Source: Alisma plantago-aquatica
Taxonomy: Eukaryota; Streptophyta; Magnoliopsida; Alismatales; Alismataceae
Length of the DNA stretch: 64,000 nucleotides
Direction: 5' to 3'
NCBI GenBank assembly: GCA_963693085.1
Contig: OY856409.1
Coordinates: 501,922,303-501,986,302 of the forward strand
Made by a program: the position numbers and the translations under genes
The notes under the pieces: generated by a model
Databases searched by the model: none
Told to the model about the DNA's origin: nothing
Seen by the model: the letters and a program-made list of their open reading frames with translations, nothing else
Shown: piece by piece, positions 48,411 to 59,650 of the stretch
Position numbering within the stretch: the stretch's first letter is position 1
How the letters are laid out: every line of letters starts with the position of its first letter

Positions 48411-50075
48411 AACCTACTTTAGTATTCCACTATTTTCTACATGTATGTGCCTATTTTCCTCCTTTAAAACATTCCCTTATCATGTTAGTAGAAGATAATG
48501 ATCTTGATATCTGGTTTTGTGGAGAAAATCTTGTTTGGTTTGATACTAATATGAAACCCTAATTGTATACCCGATTTGTGATAACTATGAGATAATGGTG
48601 GTTTTCTTCATCTCTGGGCTACGATCTTGAGTATGTTCTTTGGAGTTCACGTACCCTGATACCTTAGTGTTTTTTAGGATGATAACCATGGTTTTTCACC
48701 CATGCATGTGGTGCTTTCATGGAGTTCTCTTGGTGCAAGTTTAGGGTTCTTGGTGATCATCTTGTATGGAGTCTTTCACCTTGATGATGGAGGCATTCTA
48801 TGGTGTTCCTTGCTGTTTCCTTCCTGTTTTAACGTTGGGGATATGTTGGTGTTGGTCTTGACCTTGTGGGGTCGCTACCTCTTGAGTTTTTTGGTCGATA
48901 CCATAGCTTTGGATCAACATGGTTGTAGCATTTTGGCCTCTTGAGTGGTAGGTCTATACCTTTCCTTGTAGCGGTCGAAACATTGTCCTTATGGACCAGT
49001 TGGCTCAGTTTTTGTTGCGGTCATGACACAACATAGGTAGTTGACCTTCTAGATGTTGGGTGTAGGTCAAAATAGTAGTAAAGGTGAAGGGTGGTGGCTG
49101 TAGTTTCATGGGTGGTCGCTACCTGTTGAAGTGGTGCTTTAGCCTTGAATTTCGACCTAACCCAAACTCTTGTGGGTGTAGTGGTCCAAACCACTTTGGT
49201 TTGTTGTGGTCATTACAAGGGGGGTGTGATACGGTCATAACACATGGTTAGCGTGGTCGATACCCTTGGTTACATGCATGGTCGTGACTTAGATGGTAGT
49301 GGGTCATAACACATGTAGATGGTGTGGGTTAACACCTATGTATGAATACATGGTTAGCACACATACTTGAACACATGATGATACATGTATGGTAACATTT
49401 AGATAACATAATTCTTGACTCTAAACATGATGCTTAATCTTTATATGATATGATCTAATAAAGTGGGAAATTATGTACCTAGGATTTATTAATGTTGAAT
49501 GGTACAAAACCCTAAATAGGCAATAGTATGGAACTCTGAACTTAATATAAGAATGTATGATGTATTCACTTCTCTCTTTGATTGGTTACTACCTTATGAT
49601 GCTTTCTCTATCATGTTTATAGACCCTAACCTTGCAAGTGACATGTAAATAAATATCATGGCTAGTGCATGCTATGATGAGTATGATGTGGCACAAATTG
49701 GAATAGCCTTCATGAGGCATGATGAAACACATGTGATACGAGGATACTGTGAATGGGTCCTATGGCCCGAAGCAGGCATGTTTCCTAGTTTGTGGCGATA
49801 TTCTCAATGATGAGTTGAGGGATTGGTATACCATGATGAATGTGGCGATGTGGTAAGATATGATCTAAATGTTATAAATCTCCTTATTTTGTACTATGAT
49901 TTTTCTTTTGTAGTATTTTCATGTGCATTATACGTTATAACTTGATGGAGGCTAAAGACACTCCAATTAACTTAACTAATCAAGCGAAACCAATCATGTA
50001 GCTTTCCCTGACCATAGATCCTTTCTAGTGTCAGTTTTATTTGTTGGATTGGTGAAACAAGTTTAACTCATAGCA

Positions 50076-50091
50076 CATATTTTTGAATATG
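50076..50091 (+). other. Conserved LTR hairpin, family A (plus strand)
   Basis: CATATTTTTGAATATG: 6-bp stem with TTTG loop, the complement of the CAAA loop seen in the minus-strand copies. Confidence 0.6.
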
Positions 50092-50734
50092 GGGGGTGCA
50101 AGTCAAGTATCTCCTTGCATCCTAACTTGCAGTTGTGTGAGACGGACATGCGTGAGTCGACCTCCTTGTGATATGGATGTCCATGTGTGAGCTACTGCTT
50201 CTTTTTATAACAACCATGTGTGAGCCGATTCTTGTAGCGTCGTTACCTATACCAAGGTGGGCTAGGTGTTATATATGTGGGTGTGCATGCGTGAGCCAAC
50301 CCCTAAGTTTGAATATGTGTCACACTTGTAGTTGACTAATATGTCTTTGCAGTGTTCTTGTGTACCAACCATGAGGCGTGGGAAGGTCTTGGATTCTGAC
50401 TCTTCCTTTGATCTTGTATGGCACTGATTGAATTAGCAGTGGTCAATTGGATTTGGGTGGTACGACTCAAATCCTTAGGGCATAATAAATATGGAATAAT
50501 CTGTAATCATAACTTTTTAAGATCAAATACGAAATATTGGGTGGAGCCTTGCCTTGCTTTTATATAGTATAATTGGTAGTTAATATACATGTTCTTCATA
50601 TTCCTTCTTAAATTATTAATTATCCTATTGCTTAGTGATAACTGCCAAGTATTGCTTAATCTGCTCTACTTGCTTAGTATGTTATATGTTGTTTAGTTTA
50701 TATGTACTTTAATAGATGTTGGTTGAGAGTTATA

Positions 50735-50765
50735 TCTCTCATTGGGACATTTGGTCTCACCCTGT
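50735..50765 (+). promoter_or_regulatory. Conserved GTCTCACCC-type block, family A (plus strand)
   Basis: TCTCTCATTGGGACATTTGG followed by TCTCACCCTGTGGG, matching the blocks in the solo A, B and C LTRs. Confidence 0.6.
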
Positions 50766-51266
50766 GGGTTCTCCACATCTTCTAGGTGGTCGTGCACAAC
50801 GAGGTGGTGATCGTGCAGTTGAGGCAGAGAAGCAGCCAGAGAAGTAGTTGAGAAGGTTGGAAGTGATACTAGTCTTTTGGTGTGGAGCCATAGAGTCATC
50901 ATTGTACACTTAGGTCTTGGGGGTGTTTTCGATGTGTGTTTGGTGGTTATGATATCGATGTGTGTTTTTGTCCAGTGTGCCTATTATTGTATATAGTTGG
51001 CATATGTACATGTTTATGTAAGAAAAATAGATATCATATGTGACAGGGATATTTATGGAAAAGGTTGTTTGAATGATGCTTCATGATATATAATACATCT
51101 TGTAGCTTTCTGGGCCTTTGCACAACAAGTTTTGTGATGTAGATGCTTTATGTAAAATTGGTTATAATTTTTAGTGTTTTTCGGTAATTTGCTATTTAGA
51201 GATTAGTTTCTGCTTTAATTTTGTGTGACCTCATTGTCTTTGTTGTGACAGTTTCCATAGTTTGGT

Positions 51267-51278
51267 TGGTATCAGAGC
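51267..51278 (+). other. Primer binding site of plus-strand family A element
   Basis: TGGTATCAGAGC, identical to the family C site, 16 bases after the 5' LTR. Confidence 0.85.
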
Positions 51279-54200
51279 TTTAGCTTCACTTATTCTATAG
51301 GGACTTAGGACTAGGGTTTGTGTCTATTCTTGTGTCCTCCAGTCTGTATTATAGTGACTTATTATTATGCAAAAGAAAAAGAAAAGCTTAAAGATGTTTG
51401 GAGAACATGAAGAACATGTTGCTAAAAGTAGTGTTGCGGCACCATGTAGTGGTGCAAGGAACCAAGCGTGAGAAGATCGGTTGTCTGAGGTCCCCCAGAT
51501 CAACCCAGCCATGCTTGAGAACCCTACTTTTCATACTGTTTTTGGACAATTCATGGCTACTATGACACATATGGCAGACAGGATGCACGCACCTTAGCCT
51601 AGGGCACTAGTTCCCAATGCAAAGTCTTTGGGTACTGGGAAGACCTTTGAGTGTAATCGAGTTAGGGAAGTGGAGTATGTAGGGATGTCTGATCCAACAT
51701 ATGCAGATGTGTGGCTTATCAAGCTTGAGAAAGCCTTCGAGATCCTTAGTATCCCAGATGCTAACAAGGTGAATCATGCAGTGTATCTTCTGAAAGGGAG
51801 TGATGGCCACTGGTGGGCCATAGTGGAAGAGAAGAGGCATGTGGATGAGGTAGAATGGGAGGACTTCTGTCATGAGTTTGTTAGTAGATACTTCCCTCAT
51901 ATGTACCTCGACAAGAAGATATCACAGTTTGAGCAGATCTAATAGGGATCCATTATGATCAACAAGTATGAAGATAAGTTCATGGAGCTTATTAGGTTCT
52001 ATCTACACATGGTTTCCATGGATCAAGAGAGGATCCTGTGTTTTGAGAAGGGGTTGAATGTTGAATTGTCTACCCTAATGGCTGCCTTGAAGAACTAAGA
52101 AAGGGTTGCCACATTTGTGGAGTCCGTTTGTAGGATGGAGATATATGTGATAGAGAAGTTTGAGGAAAGTGCTACAAAGAGGCCTACACATTACCAAAGA
52201 CAGTCATCAGGAGGCTTTAAGAAGCTGAGGCTTTCTGCACTGCCAGCACCACAAAGGTCTAGTACATAGATGAAGTGGTCACCCAATTGAGGTAGAGGTT
52301 GTAGCCTTCCACCTATAGGAGCTCCTAGTTCAGCTTCAGTAACAGTGATAGGGCCGTAGAGGTCGTGGTATGAAAGCAAGATGTGCTACAAGTGCGTCCA
52401 AGTTGAACATAACAAGCAGTTTTTCCCCGTGAGAGATGATGATGTGACCCAACAACTAAGGCTGAGCTAGCAGGGCTCATACAAACAATAGTACATTAGT
52501 GATGCAAGAGGATGAGGACGTGGACAAGCATCTCAGGCTGGATCATTTGCTCAGGGAAGCAAGGGATGGGGGCAACAATAGGAAACAACTAGATTCTACT
52601 CCATGAGTCAGCTGGAGGCGGTGGTCAACTTGTGAGTGGTGGTAGGTCAGATGGAATTATTTCATTCTGATTTGTCTTCTTCTTGCTTTATATCTATTTT
52701 ATTTGACCCGCGTCCTACACACTCCTTCATCACTCATGATTGATTAATAGTTTTCATTTGCCTGTTACTCATAGGAGAGATAGTTTGTTTTTAGATACCC
52801 TATTGGTTGGTTCCACGGTGTTGCGGGAGGTGTGTCCATCCTGTGTCCTTTCTTTCTCAAGGCACAATATTCAAGTGGATCTTGTACCACTCGATATGCA
52901 TGATTCGATGTAATCCTTGTAATGACACTTTGGAGAAGTATAGAGTGGTCTTGGACTTTAGTTTGAAGTAGGAGACAATTGTAGATGGTTATAAGATGTG
53001 GATCTTCCAAGGGAAAAGGAAGATTCTTTGGACATATCTGGTATTAGAAATGGTGGTAGAGAAGCTGTTAAGACAAGGTTGTAAGCAATTCTTGGCACAT
53101 GTGATGGATACTAAGGTAGAGAGTCCTAGTATCCAAGAGGTGTCAGTTGTCAAAGAGTTTGAGGATGTGTTTCTTGAGGAGTTTTTAGGTGTTCCTCTAC
53201 CCAGAGAGATTGTTTTTGAGATCAATTTAGTCCCAGGGATGCAACCGATAGCTCAGACATCGTACATGATGGTTCCAACTGAGATGGCAGAGTTGAAGAG
53301 ATAGTTGGAAGAGCTACTTGACAATGGATTTTATAGACTGAGCATGTCACCATGGAGTGCTCTTGTGCTTTTTGTTAAAAAGAATGATGGGTCCCTGAGT
53401 CTATGTGTAGACTACAGGTAGTTGAACAAGGTGATGATAAAGAAAAAGTATGCCCTTTTGAGGATAGACGACATGTTTGATCAGTTGTGTGGCATGAATA
53501 TTTTCTCAAAGATAGACCTAAGATTAGGATATCGTCATTTTTGGATCAAGAAGGATGACATACTTAAGTCGGCTTTTAGGACTAGGTATGGTCATTATGA
53601 GTTCGTGGTTATACCGTTTGGGCTAACTAATGCACCAACAATGTTCATGGACCCGATGAACATAGTGTTCTGACCATTTCTTGATCAATTTGTGGTGGTT
53701 TTCATAGATGACATCCTGATATACATTCGAGGTATTCAACAACATGAGTAGCATCTCCGCCAGGTGTTGACTCTATTGAGACAACATCAGCTTTACACCA
53801 TGTTCAGTAAGTGCGAGTTCTGGCTGAAGGAGGTGTCTTTTCTGGGGCATTTCATATATGTTGATGGTGTCAGGGTAAATCCCTAGAAGGTTGAGTATGT
53901 GATAGAGTGGGAGCAGCCAAAGTCACCAACAAAAGTGTGTAGATTTTTGGGACTGGAAGGCTATTATAGGAGGTTCATTAAGAACTTTAGTTTTATAGCT
54001 CTACCCCTGACGAAGTTGACAAGGAAGGATGTGCCATTTGTCTAGGATGATAGATGTTAACATGCTTTTCCAGCATTGAAGGAAAAGTTAACTAGTGCAC
54101 CACTTCTGGTCTTACTTGAGCAAGGAAAATGATACATCATCTTCTGTGATGCCTCGAGGAACGGTTTGGGTTGTGTGTTGATGCAGGATAAGCGAGTGAT

Positions 54201-55040
54201 TTCTTTTGCTTCCTGATAGCTTAAGAAACATGAGGAGAACTACCCAAACCACAACTCAGAGTTAGTTTCCATAGTCCATGCTTTTAAGATCTGGAGGCAC
54301 TACCTTTTATGGAGAGAAGTGTCAAATCTTCACGGATCACAAGAATTTGAAGTATATCTTTTCACAGTAGGAGTTGAATATGAAGTAGTGGCGCTGGATG
54401 GAATTAATCAAGGACTACGACTGCACAATTGATTACCATCCAGGAAGGGTGAACGTCATGGAAGATGCATTGAGCAAGAAGTATTCATCTTCATCCATGG
54501 ATAGAGCACAGTTGAGTTCCTTGGTGTGCCACAAGCGAGACATGTTTGTCTCCTTGAGACAGATGAATGTACGGTTGGAGTTGTCTTTGCTACCTGGGTT
54601 GTTGGAACAATTGTAGGTGAAGCCCATGTTAAGACAATAGCTTAGAGAGACACAACAATATGATATTATGATAAATAGATAATATCAGAGTTGGGCATCG
54701 AGAAGCGTGATGGCTTCCACGAGTTAGATGATGGGATAGTTTGTTACATAGAGTCATGGTACCTAATGTTGATGATCTAAGAAAGATGGTTCTAGAAGAG
54801 GCTCACTTGTCTATGTATTTTATGCATCCAGAAAGCACCAACACACATTATAACATGAACGATATGTATTGGTGGCCTGGCTTGAAGTGGGACGTGGCTA
54901 AGTTCGTTGCACGATGCCCAGTAAATCATCATGTCAAAGTCGAGCATCAAAATCCTATTGGGACTTTGCAACCATATCCTATACCATAGTGGAAATGGAA
55001 TCATGTGACAATAATCTTTGTGGTTGGTTTAACTAGGATA

Positions 55041-55322
55041 GCCAAAGGCCATGATTCCATTTTGGTGATCGTTGAATGGTTGACCAAGTCAGTGCATTTG
55101 CTTCCTATGAAGACAATGTATACAAATGTGAAGCTTGCCCATATCTATGTTGATGAGATAGTGTGTTTGCATGGTGTTCCAGCCAAAGGCCATGATTCCA
55201 TTTTGGTGATCGTTGACTGGTTGACCAAGTTAGTGCATTTCCTTCCTATGAAGACAATGTATACAAATGAGAAGCTTGCCCATATCTATGTTGATGAGAT
55301 AGTGTGTTTGCATGGTGTTCCA
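55041..55322 (+). repeat. In-frame 141-bp tandem duplication in the integrase
   Basis: Copy 1 is 55041-55181 and copy 2 is 55182-55322. Each encodes 47 residues beginning AKGHDSILVIV and ending VCLHGVP; the copies differ at about five residues. The family C element has the segment once. Confidence 0.93.
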
Positions 55323-55592
55323 GCAACTATCGTGTTTGATAGAGGTCCTCAATTCATGAGTCATGTTTGGGAGTGGTTACACACAACTTTGGGTACATAG
55401 TTGAAGTTTAGTACTACTTTCCACCCTCGAACAGATGGTCAGTCTGAAAGGACCATTCATACCTTGGAGTATGTAATGATCGGGCCCACTTCCCAAAACT
55501 CTAATAGAGTTTCAGGAATGATGAATGGCCCCACGCACCACAACTAGCTTTAACAAGGTGCTTTTCCTCACTCACATGCAAGCTAGGATCAA

Positions 55593-55671
55593 CTTCCCGA
55601 CCGATCACCCATCCTAGTACTACTCCAAGCTGAGCACGCTTAACTATGGAGTTCTTTATTAATGGGCTCCT
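55593..55671 (-). pseudogene. 5S rRNA-derived segment, second Cassandra, left LTR
   Basis: Same 5S-like core as in the first Cassandra, with AGTTAAGCGTGCTCAGC (closer to 5S in that G) and AGTAGTACTAGGATGGGTGA. Confidence 0.82.
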
Positions 55672-55884
55672 TGAAAAGTAGGTGCACATTGGTGATGGGT
55701 GGTCCAATCATACCATTTAAGATCATGTTATCCAAGGCCTCAAATATTAGGATGTTGCAATCTCCCCCACTTAGACTCTTGACGTCCTTATTAAGGCTCA
55801 ACTATATGGCCTCATAATCTTTTCCCCATTTCAGTGTAGACCCAAATGACCCATGTACACCCAGCTCCTGATCACAGCTACCAA

Positions 55885-55987
55885 TGCAAGGGCGGCTCCA
55901 TCAACTCAGATAGCCCTTTCCAACATGCCTGGACACTAGCAGTGCATGGGCGGCTCCATCAACTCAGATAGCCCTTTCCAACATGCG
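55885..55987. repeat. 58-bp tandem duplication in the second Cassandra internal domain
   Basis: The phrase GGCGGCTCCATCAACTCAGA and its continuation occurs twice, 58 bases apart. The first Cassandra array has it once per internal domain. It explains the longer internal domain (310 against about 252 bp). Confidence 0.85.
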
Positions 55988-56191
55988 TAGACCGCATGGC
56001 TCAAAGACTGGCATGCCACAGGCTCATGTGGGCCCCACCTACTGGAGGGGAATTGGCTCTGATACCATTTGTAACAAATGGGCCCACTACTTAAATCTCT
56101 AGTAGAGTTTTAAGAATGATGACTGGCCCCACATACCACCACTAGCCTTAACAAGGTGCTTTCTCCTCAGTCATGTGCAATCCATGATCAA

Positions 56192-56270
56192 CTTCCTGAC
56201 TGGTCACCCATCCTAGTACTACTCCAAGCTGAGCACACTTAACTATGGAGTTCTTTAGTAATGGGCTCCC
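56192..56270 (-). pseudogene. 5S rRNA-derived segment, second Cassandra, right LTR
   Basis: 5S-like core reading AGTTAAGTGTGCTCAGC then AGTAGTACTAGGATGGGTGA on the minus strand. Confidence 0.82.
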
Positions 56271-57121
56271 TGAAATGGAGGTGCACCTTGGTGATATTGG
56301 TAGTCCAATCATTCATTTTAAGATCATGTTATCCAAGGTCTCAAATCCTAGGATGTTACAGAGGATCTATTAATAGTCTACTTTCTTCAGTTTTTAGGCA
56401 GTTGGATGTACACCTCAGTCTGATAGAGTTCACCTACAATAACAATTATTAGAGAAGTATCAACATGGCACCATATGAGGCTCTATATGGGAGATGTTGT
56501 AGGTCTCTATTGTTTTGGTATGATTGGAAAATATTAGCTTCTTGGTCCTAAACTTGTGCAGCAGATGACAACAAAGATCAAAGTCATCCAACATCAGTTG
56601 AAGGCAACACACAACAGACAGAATTCATATGCAGACAACCACCATAGACCTTTGAAATTCCAAGTGGGATATAGAGTGTACCTTAAGGTCTCTCCTTGTA
56701 AATGTGTTCTAAGGTTTAGGAAGAAGGGTAAATTGGCTCCCCGGTTCATGGGACCTTACCCTGTAGTGGCATGTGTTGGGAAGGTGGCTTATAAGTTGGA
56801 GTTTCCACCTGAGTTGCAATGGTTGCATCCAGTGTTCCATGTGTCTATGTTGAGTAAGTGCCATCCTGATAAAGAGTTAGTGTTGCATCCAGTGGAGGTG
56901 GAGTTAGGTGAAGATATATCCTACGTGGAAGGTCTAGTGTTGATTCTTAATAGAAGAGTGAAGAAGCTGAAGAAGAAAGGCATAGTGCTTGTGAAAGTTT
57001 TGTGGCATCACTGTGGCATTGAGGAAACCATGTGGGAGCTCGAGGAAGAAATTAGGAGGAAGTACCCCTCTCTTTCCTCTTAGGATTTTGAGGATGAAAT
57101 CCATGTTAGGGGTTTATGGCT

Positions 57122-59650
57122 TGTAGGACCCCTGACCTAGGTTTTGGGGTAACCCTATTTGTGTAGCTTAATTAGGTTGTTTATAACCTTTATCTAATAT
57201 TTGGGTATGTAATTAGGGCATATGGAGAGATTTAGTTTCACGTTTGAGCTTGTTTGAATGTTATTTGTGCTTTGTGTTATAGTTTTGGTGCAAATTGCAA
57301 TTTACCCAAATTACGGTGTTGATATGTAATTTGTCACCTCTAGAATGTGTCTTCCATCCCTTGGCATCATCTAGAGGAGATATGAAGAAGATGGTGCTTT
57401 TTTGTGCCTTGATTGAGTAGTGGCATCACTAGAGATGATTAGGGTTTCTAGGGCTTTGTGAGTGTCAACCTAGGAGACCATAGTTGGATGGCAGTCACCT
57501 TTGTATCGACCCTAGTAGGTGTTTTGGTTGTGTGACAACCAAAACACCTTCCCTAGATGTTGTGGTTTTGACAATGATGGTTTTAGGTGGCTCAGGTCAT
57601 GATGGTTTGTCTTTTGTGAAGTGTATTGACCTCACATGTATGGTTACCCCTTTGTTTTGACCTTGCTTGATTCTTGGTCTTGGTAGTGACCTAGGGGTTG
57701 TTTTGGTTGTGTTACGACCAAAACACTTGCCTTGGTGTGAAGTTGTTATGACCATGATGGTTTGGGACCATGTATTTTGATCTAGATGCTTGTCCTTCTG
57801 TGTTTCAACCTCCTTGAAGGTAATGAACTTATTTCAACCTAATCTTGATGTTTGCCTCTTGTTTCAACCTCTAGGAGGTTTTACGACCTAGACAATCTGT
57901 TGGGGACCTAAGTAGGTTAATTCTCAACCTATGTTTATCACCATCTCGTCCATGCATGATTTAAGTGGTTGCATGTAAGTCTCTTTGGTGGACAAGTGCC
58001 CCTTTGGTGCCTTAAGGTGTTGGCACCTCATCCTTGACCCTCTCTCTCATCTCTCATGTATATAACCCCTTTCCTCTCCAACCAAGTGACCCCTTTCAGC
58101 CATCTTTATTATTCCTTCTATTTTGGTTGTCCTTGGAGCCTTAGGGGGAAAGAAGGAGCTTCCTTGGAGCTTTGGTGATCGGATCCTTAGCTTCTGGTGG
58201 TTCATTGCTCATCTCCCACCTTGGTAAGTTGTGCCTTCCTTTTGTGGCATTTCCTTTGGTTTCTCTTCTTCATCTCCTTCCCTTCTCATGGCCATGGACC
58301 ATGTCTTGGTATGAAGGTTGTTCTTGAGGAAGAAACCATCATCTCTAGTGTCATAGGCCATGGTGGGATGAAGTTCTTTCACTTTTCCTTTTTCTTCTTC
58401 ATTGGTTCGATTAGGGTTTCCTATACTTCTCCATTTCTTAGACTATCTTGACCTTGGCATCTTCTTCTCTTGGAGGTGTTGTTGAGTCCGTGAGAGAAGC
58501 CTTTGGAGGATCTTCTTCAACCTTTAGATCATGTTCTTGGAGCTTGGAACCTTAGAGCTTGAGGATCCTTGGTGTTGAGTTTCTTGAGGCGGGATATATA
58601 ACACTCAACCTACTCTATTATTGCACTCTTTTCTTCATGCATGTACCTATTTTCCTCCTTTAAAACATTCCCTTATCATGTTAGTAGATTATGATGATAC
58701 CTAGATCTAGTTTGGTAGAAAAATCTTGTTTGGTTTGATAAGAATCTGAAACCCTAATTGTACACCCAATTTGTGATAACTATAAGATAATGGTGGTTTT
58801 CTTCATCTTTGGGATATGACCTTGAGTATGTTCTTTGGGGTTCGGATACCTTGATACCTTAGCATGTTTTAGGATGATATCCATGGTTTTCCACCCATTC
58901 ATGTGGTTCTTTCAGGGAGTTCCCTTAATGCAAGTTTAGGATTCTTGGTGATCATCTTGTATGGAGTTTTTGACCTTGATGATGGAGGCATTATATGGTG
59001 TTCCATGTTGTTCCAGACATGTTTCCTTCCTATTTCGACTTTGGGGACAAGTTGGTGATGGTCTTGACCTTGTGGGGTCACTACCCCTTGGGTGTTATGG
59101 ATTATACCCTAGCTTTTGGTCAACATGATCACCACCTATTAGCCTCTTGATTGGTAGGTTGATACCTTTCCTTGTAGAGGTCAAAACCATGTCCTTATGG
59201 CCCAGTTGGCTCTTTTGTTGCGGCCACGACACCACATAGGTGGGTGACCTTCTAGCTCTTTGGTGTAGGTCGAAACAATAGTAAATATGAAGGGTGGTGA
59301 CCATAGTTTCATGGGTGGTTGCTACATGTTGAAGTGGTGCTTTAGCCTTGTATTTTGACCTAACCCTAACCCTAGTGGGTGTAGTGGTCGAAACCACTTT
59401 GGTTTGTTATGTTCGTAGCAAGGGAGTGTATTACGGTCGTAACACATGGCTAGGTTAGGTCAATGGTCGTGACCAAGATGGTATTGTGTCGTAACACATA
59501 TAGGTTGTGTGGGTTAACACCTATGTTACATGGTTAGCACACATACTTAAACACATAATGATACATGTATGGTACTATTTTGATAACATAATGCATGATT
59601 CTTAACATGATGTTTAATCTTTATATGATATTGTGACAAAGTGGATATTT
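57122..59650 (+). repeat. Truncated 3' LTR of plus-strand family A element
   Basis: Starts TGTAGGACCCC and follows the 5' LTR (TATA, GGCGGGAT block, GGTCGAAACC motifs) up to the stretch TTTATATGATATTGTGACAAAGTGG, then diverges at about 59650. The last 1.8 kb, including the hairpin and the GTCTCACCC block, is missing before the window end. Cause: deletion, recombination or a further insertion whose far side is outside the window. Confidence 0.8.

Larger units (their letters stand above)
46934..51250 (+). repeat. 5' LTR of plus-strand family A element
   Basis: From TGTAAGACCC to TTGTTGTGACA, 4,317 bp. It carries TATA (47871-47880), GGCRGGTT block (48391-48410), TCGACC-type motifs, hairpin (50076-50091) and GTCTCACCC block (50735-50765). 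The right edge is placed by matching the family A solo LTR; the primer site follows 16 bases later, a longer gap than the 5 bases in family C. Confidence 0.82.
55472..56360 (-). mobile_element. Cassandra element in the family A integrase
   Basis: LTR (55472-55759), internal (55760-56069) and LTR (56070-56360), minus strand, flanked by GAGTA (55467-55471) and GAGGA (56361-56365), a 5-bp duplication with one change. The protein frame on both sides joins as the expected SERT..TLEDLL stretch of the integrase. Both LTRs carry the 5S-like segment; the internal domain has the tRNA-Met primer site (about 56055-56067) and a GGGGGAGATTG purine tract. Confidence 0.92.
51394..57083 (+). pseudogene. Family A gag-pol remains with chromodomain
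   Basis: Starts at ATG 51394 (MFGEHEEHVAKSS, like the family C gag start). Seen in order: gag domain (51640-52160), a knuckle CYKCVQVEHNKQFF near 52385 with the last Cys replaced by Phe, faint protease region (52670-52740, active-site motif replaced), reverse transcriptase with [11 protein letters not shown] (53510) and FIDD (53705), RNase H (54130-54400), integrase (54780-55440 and on from 56361), and a chromodomain in the open stretch 56556-57083. The frame changes at least twice after 54300 and there are over 20 stops. The first integrase catalytic Asp is Ile (HVTIIFVVG, near 55010). A 141-bp in-frame duplication and a Cassandra insertion lie in the integrase. It cannot be active. Confidence 0.88.
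46934..59650 (+). mobile_element. Chromovirus of family A, plus strand, decayed
   Basis: A Ty3/gypsy element with 5' LTR (46934-51250), primer site, gag-pol remains ending in a chromodomain, purine region and an incomplete 3' LTR (from 57122). It belongs to the same family as the solo LTR at 12193-38999: both start TGTAAGACCCC and share TATA, TCGACC motifs and LTR end. A Cassandra element sits in its integrase. Frameshifts, many stops and lost catalytic residues show it is older than the family C copy. The left flank is AAAAA; no right flank can be compared because the 3' LTR stops about 1.8 kb short. Confidence 0.88.
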
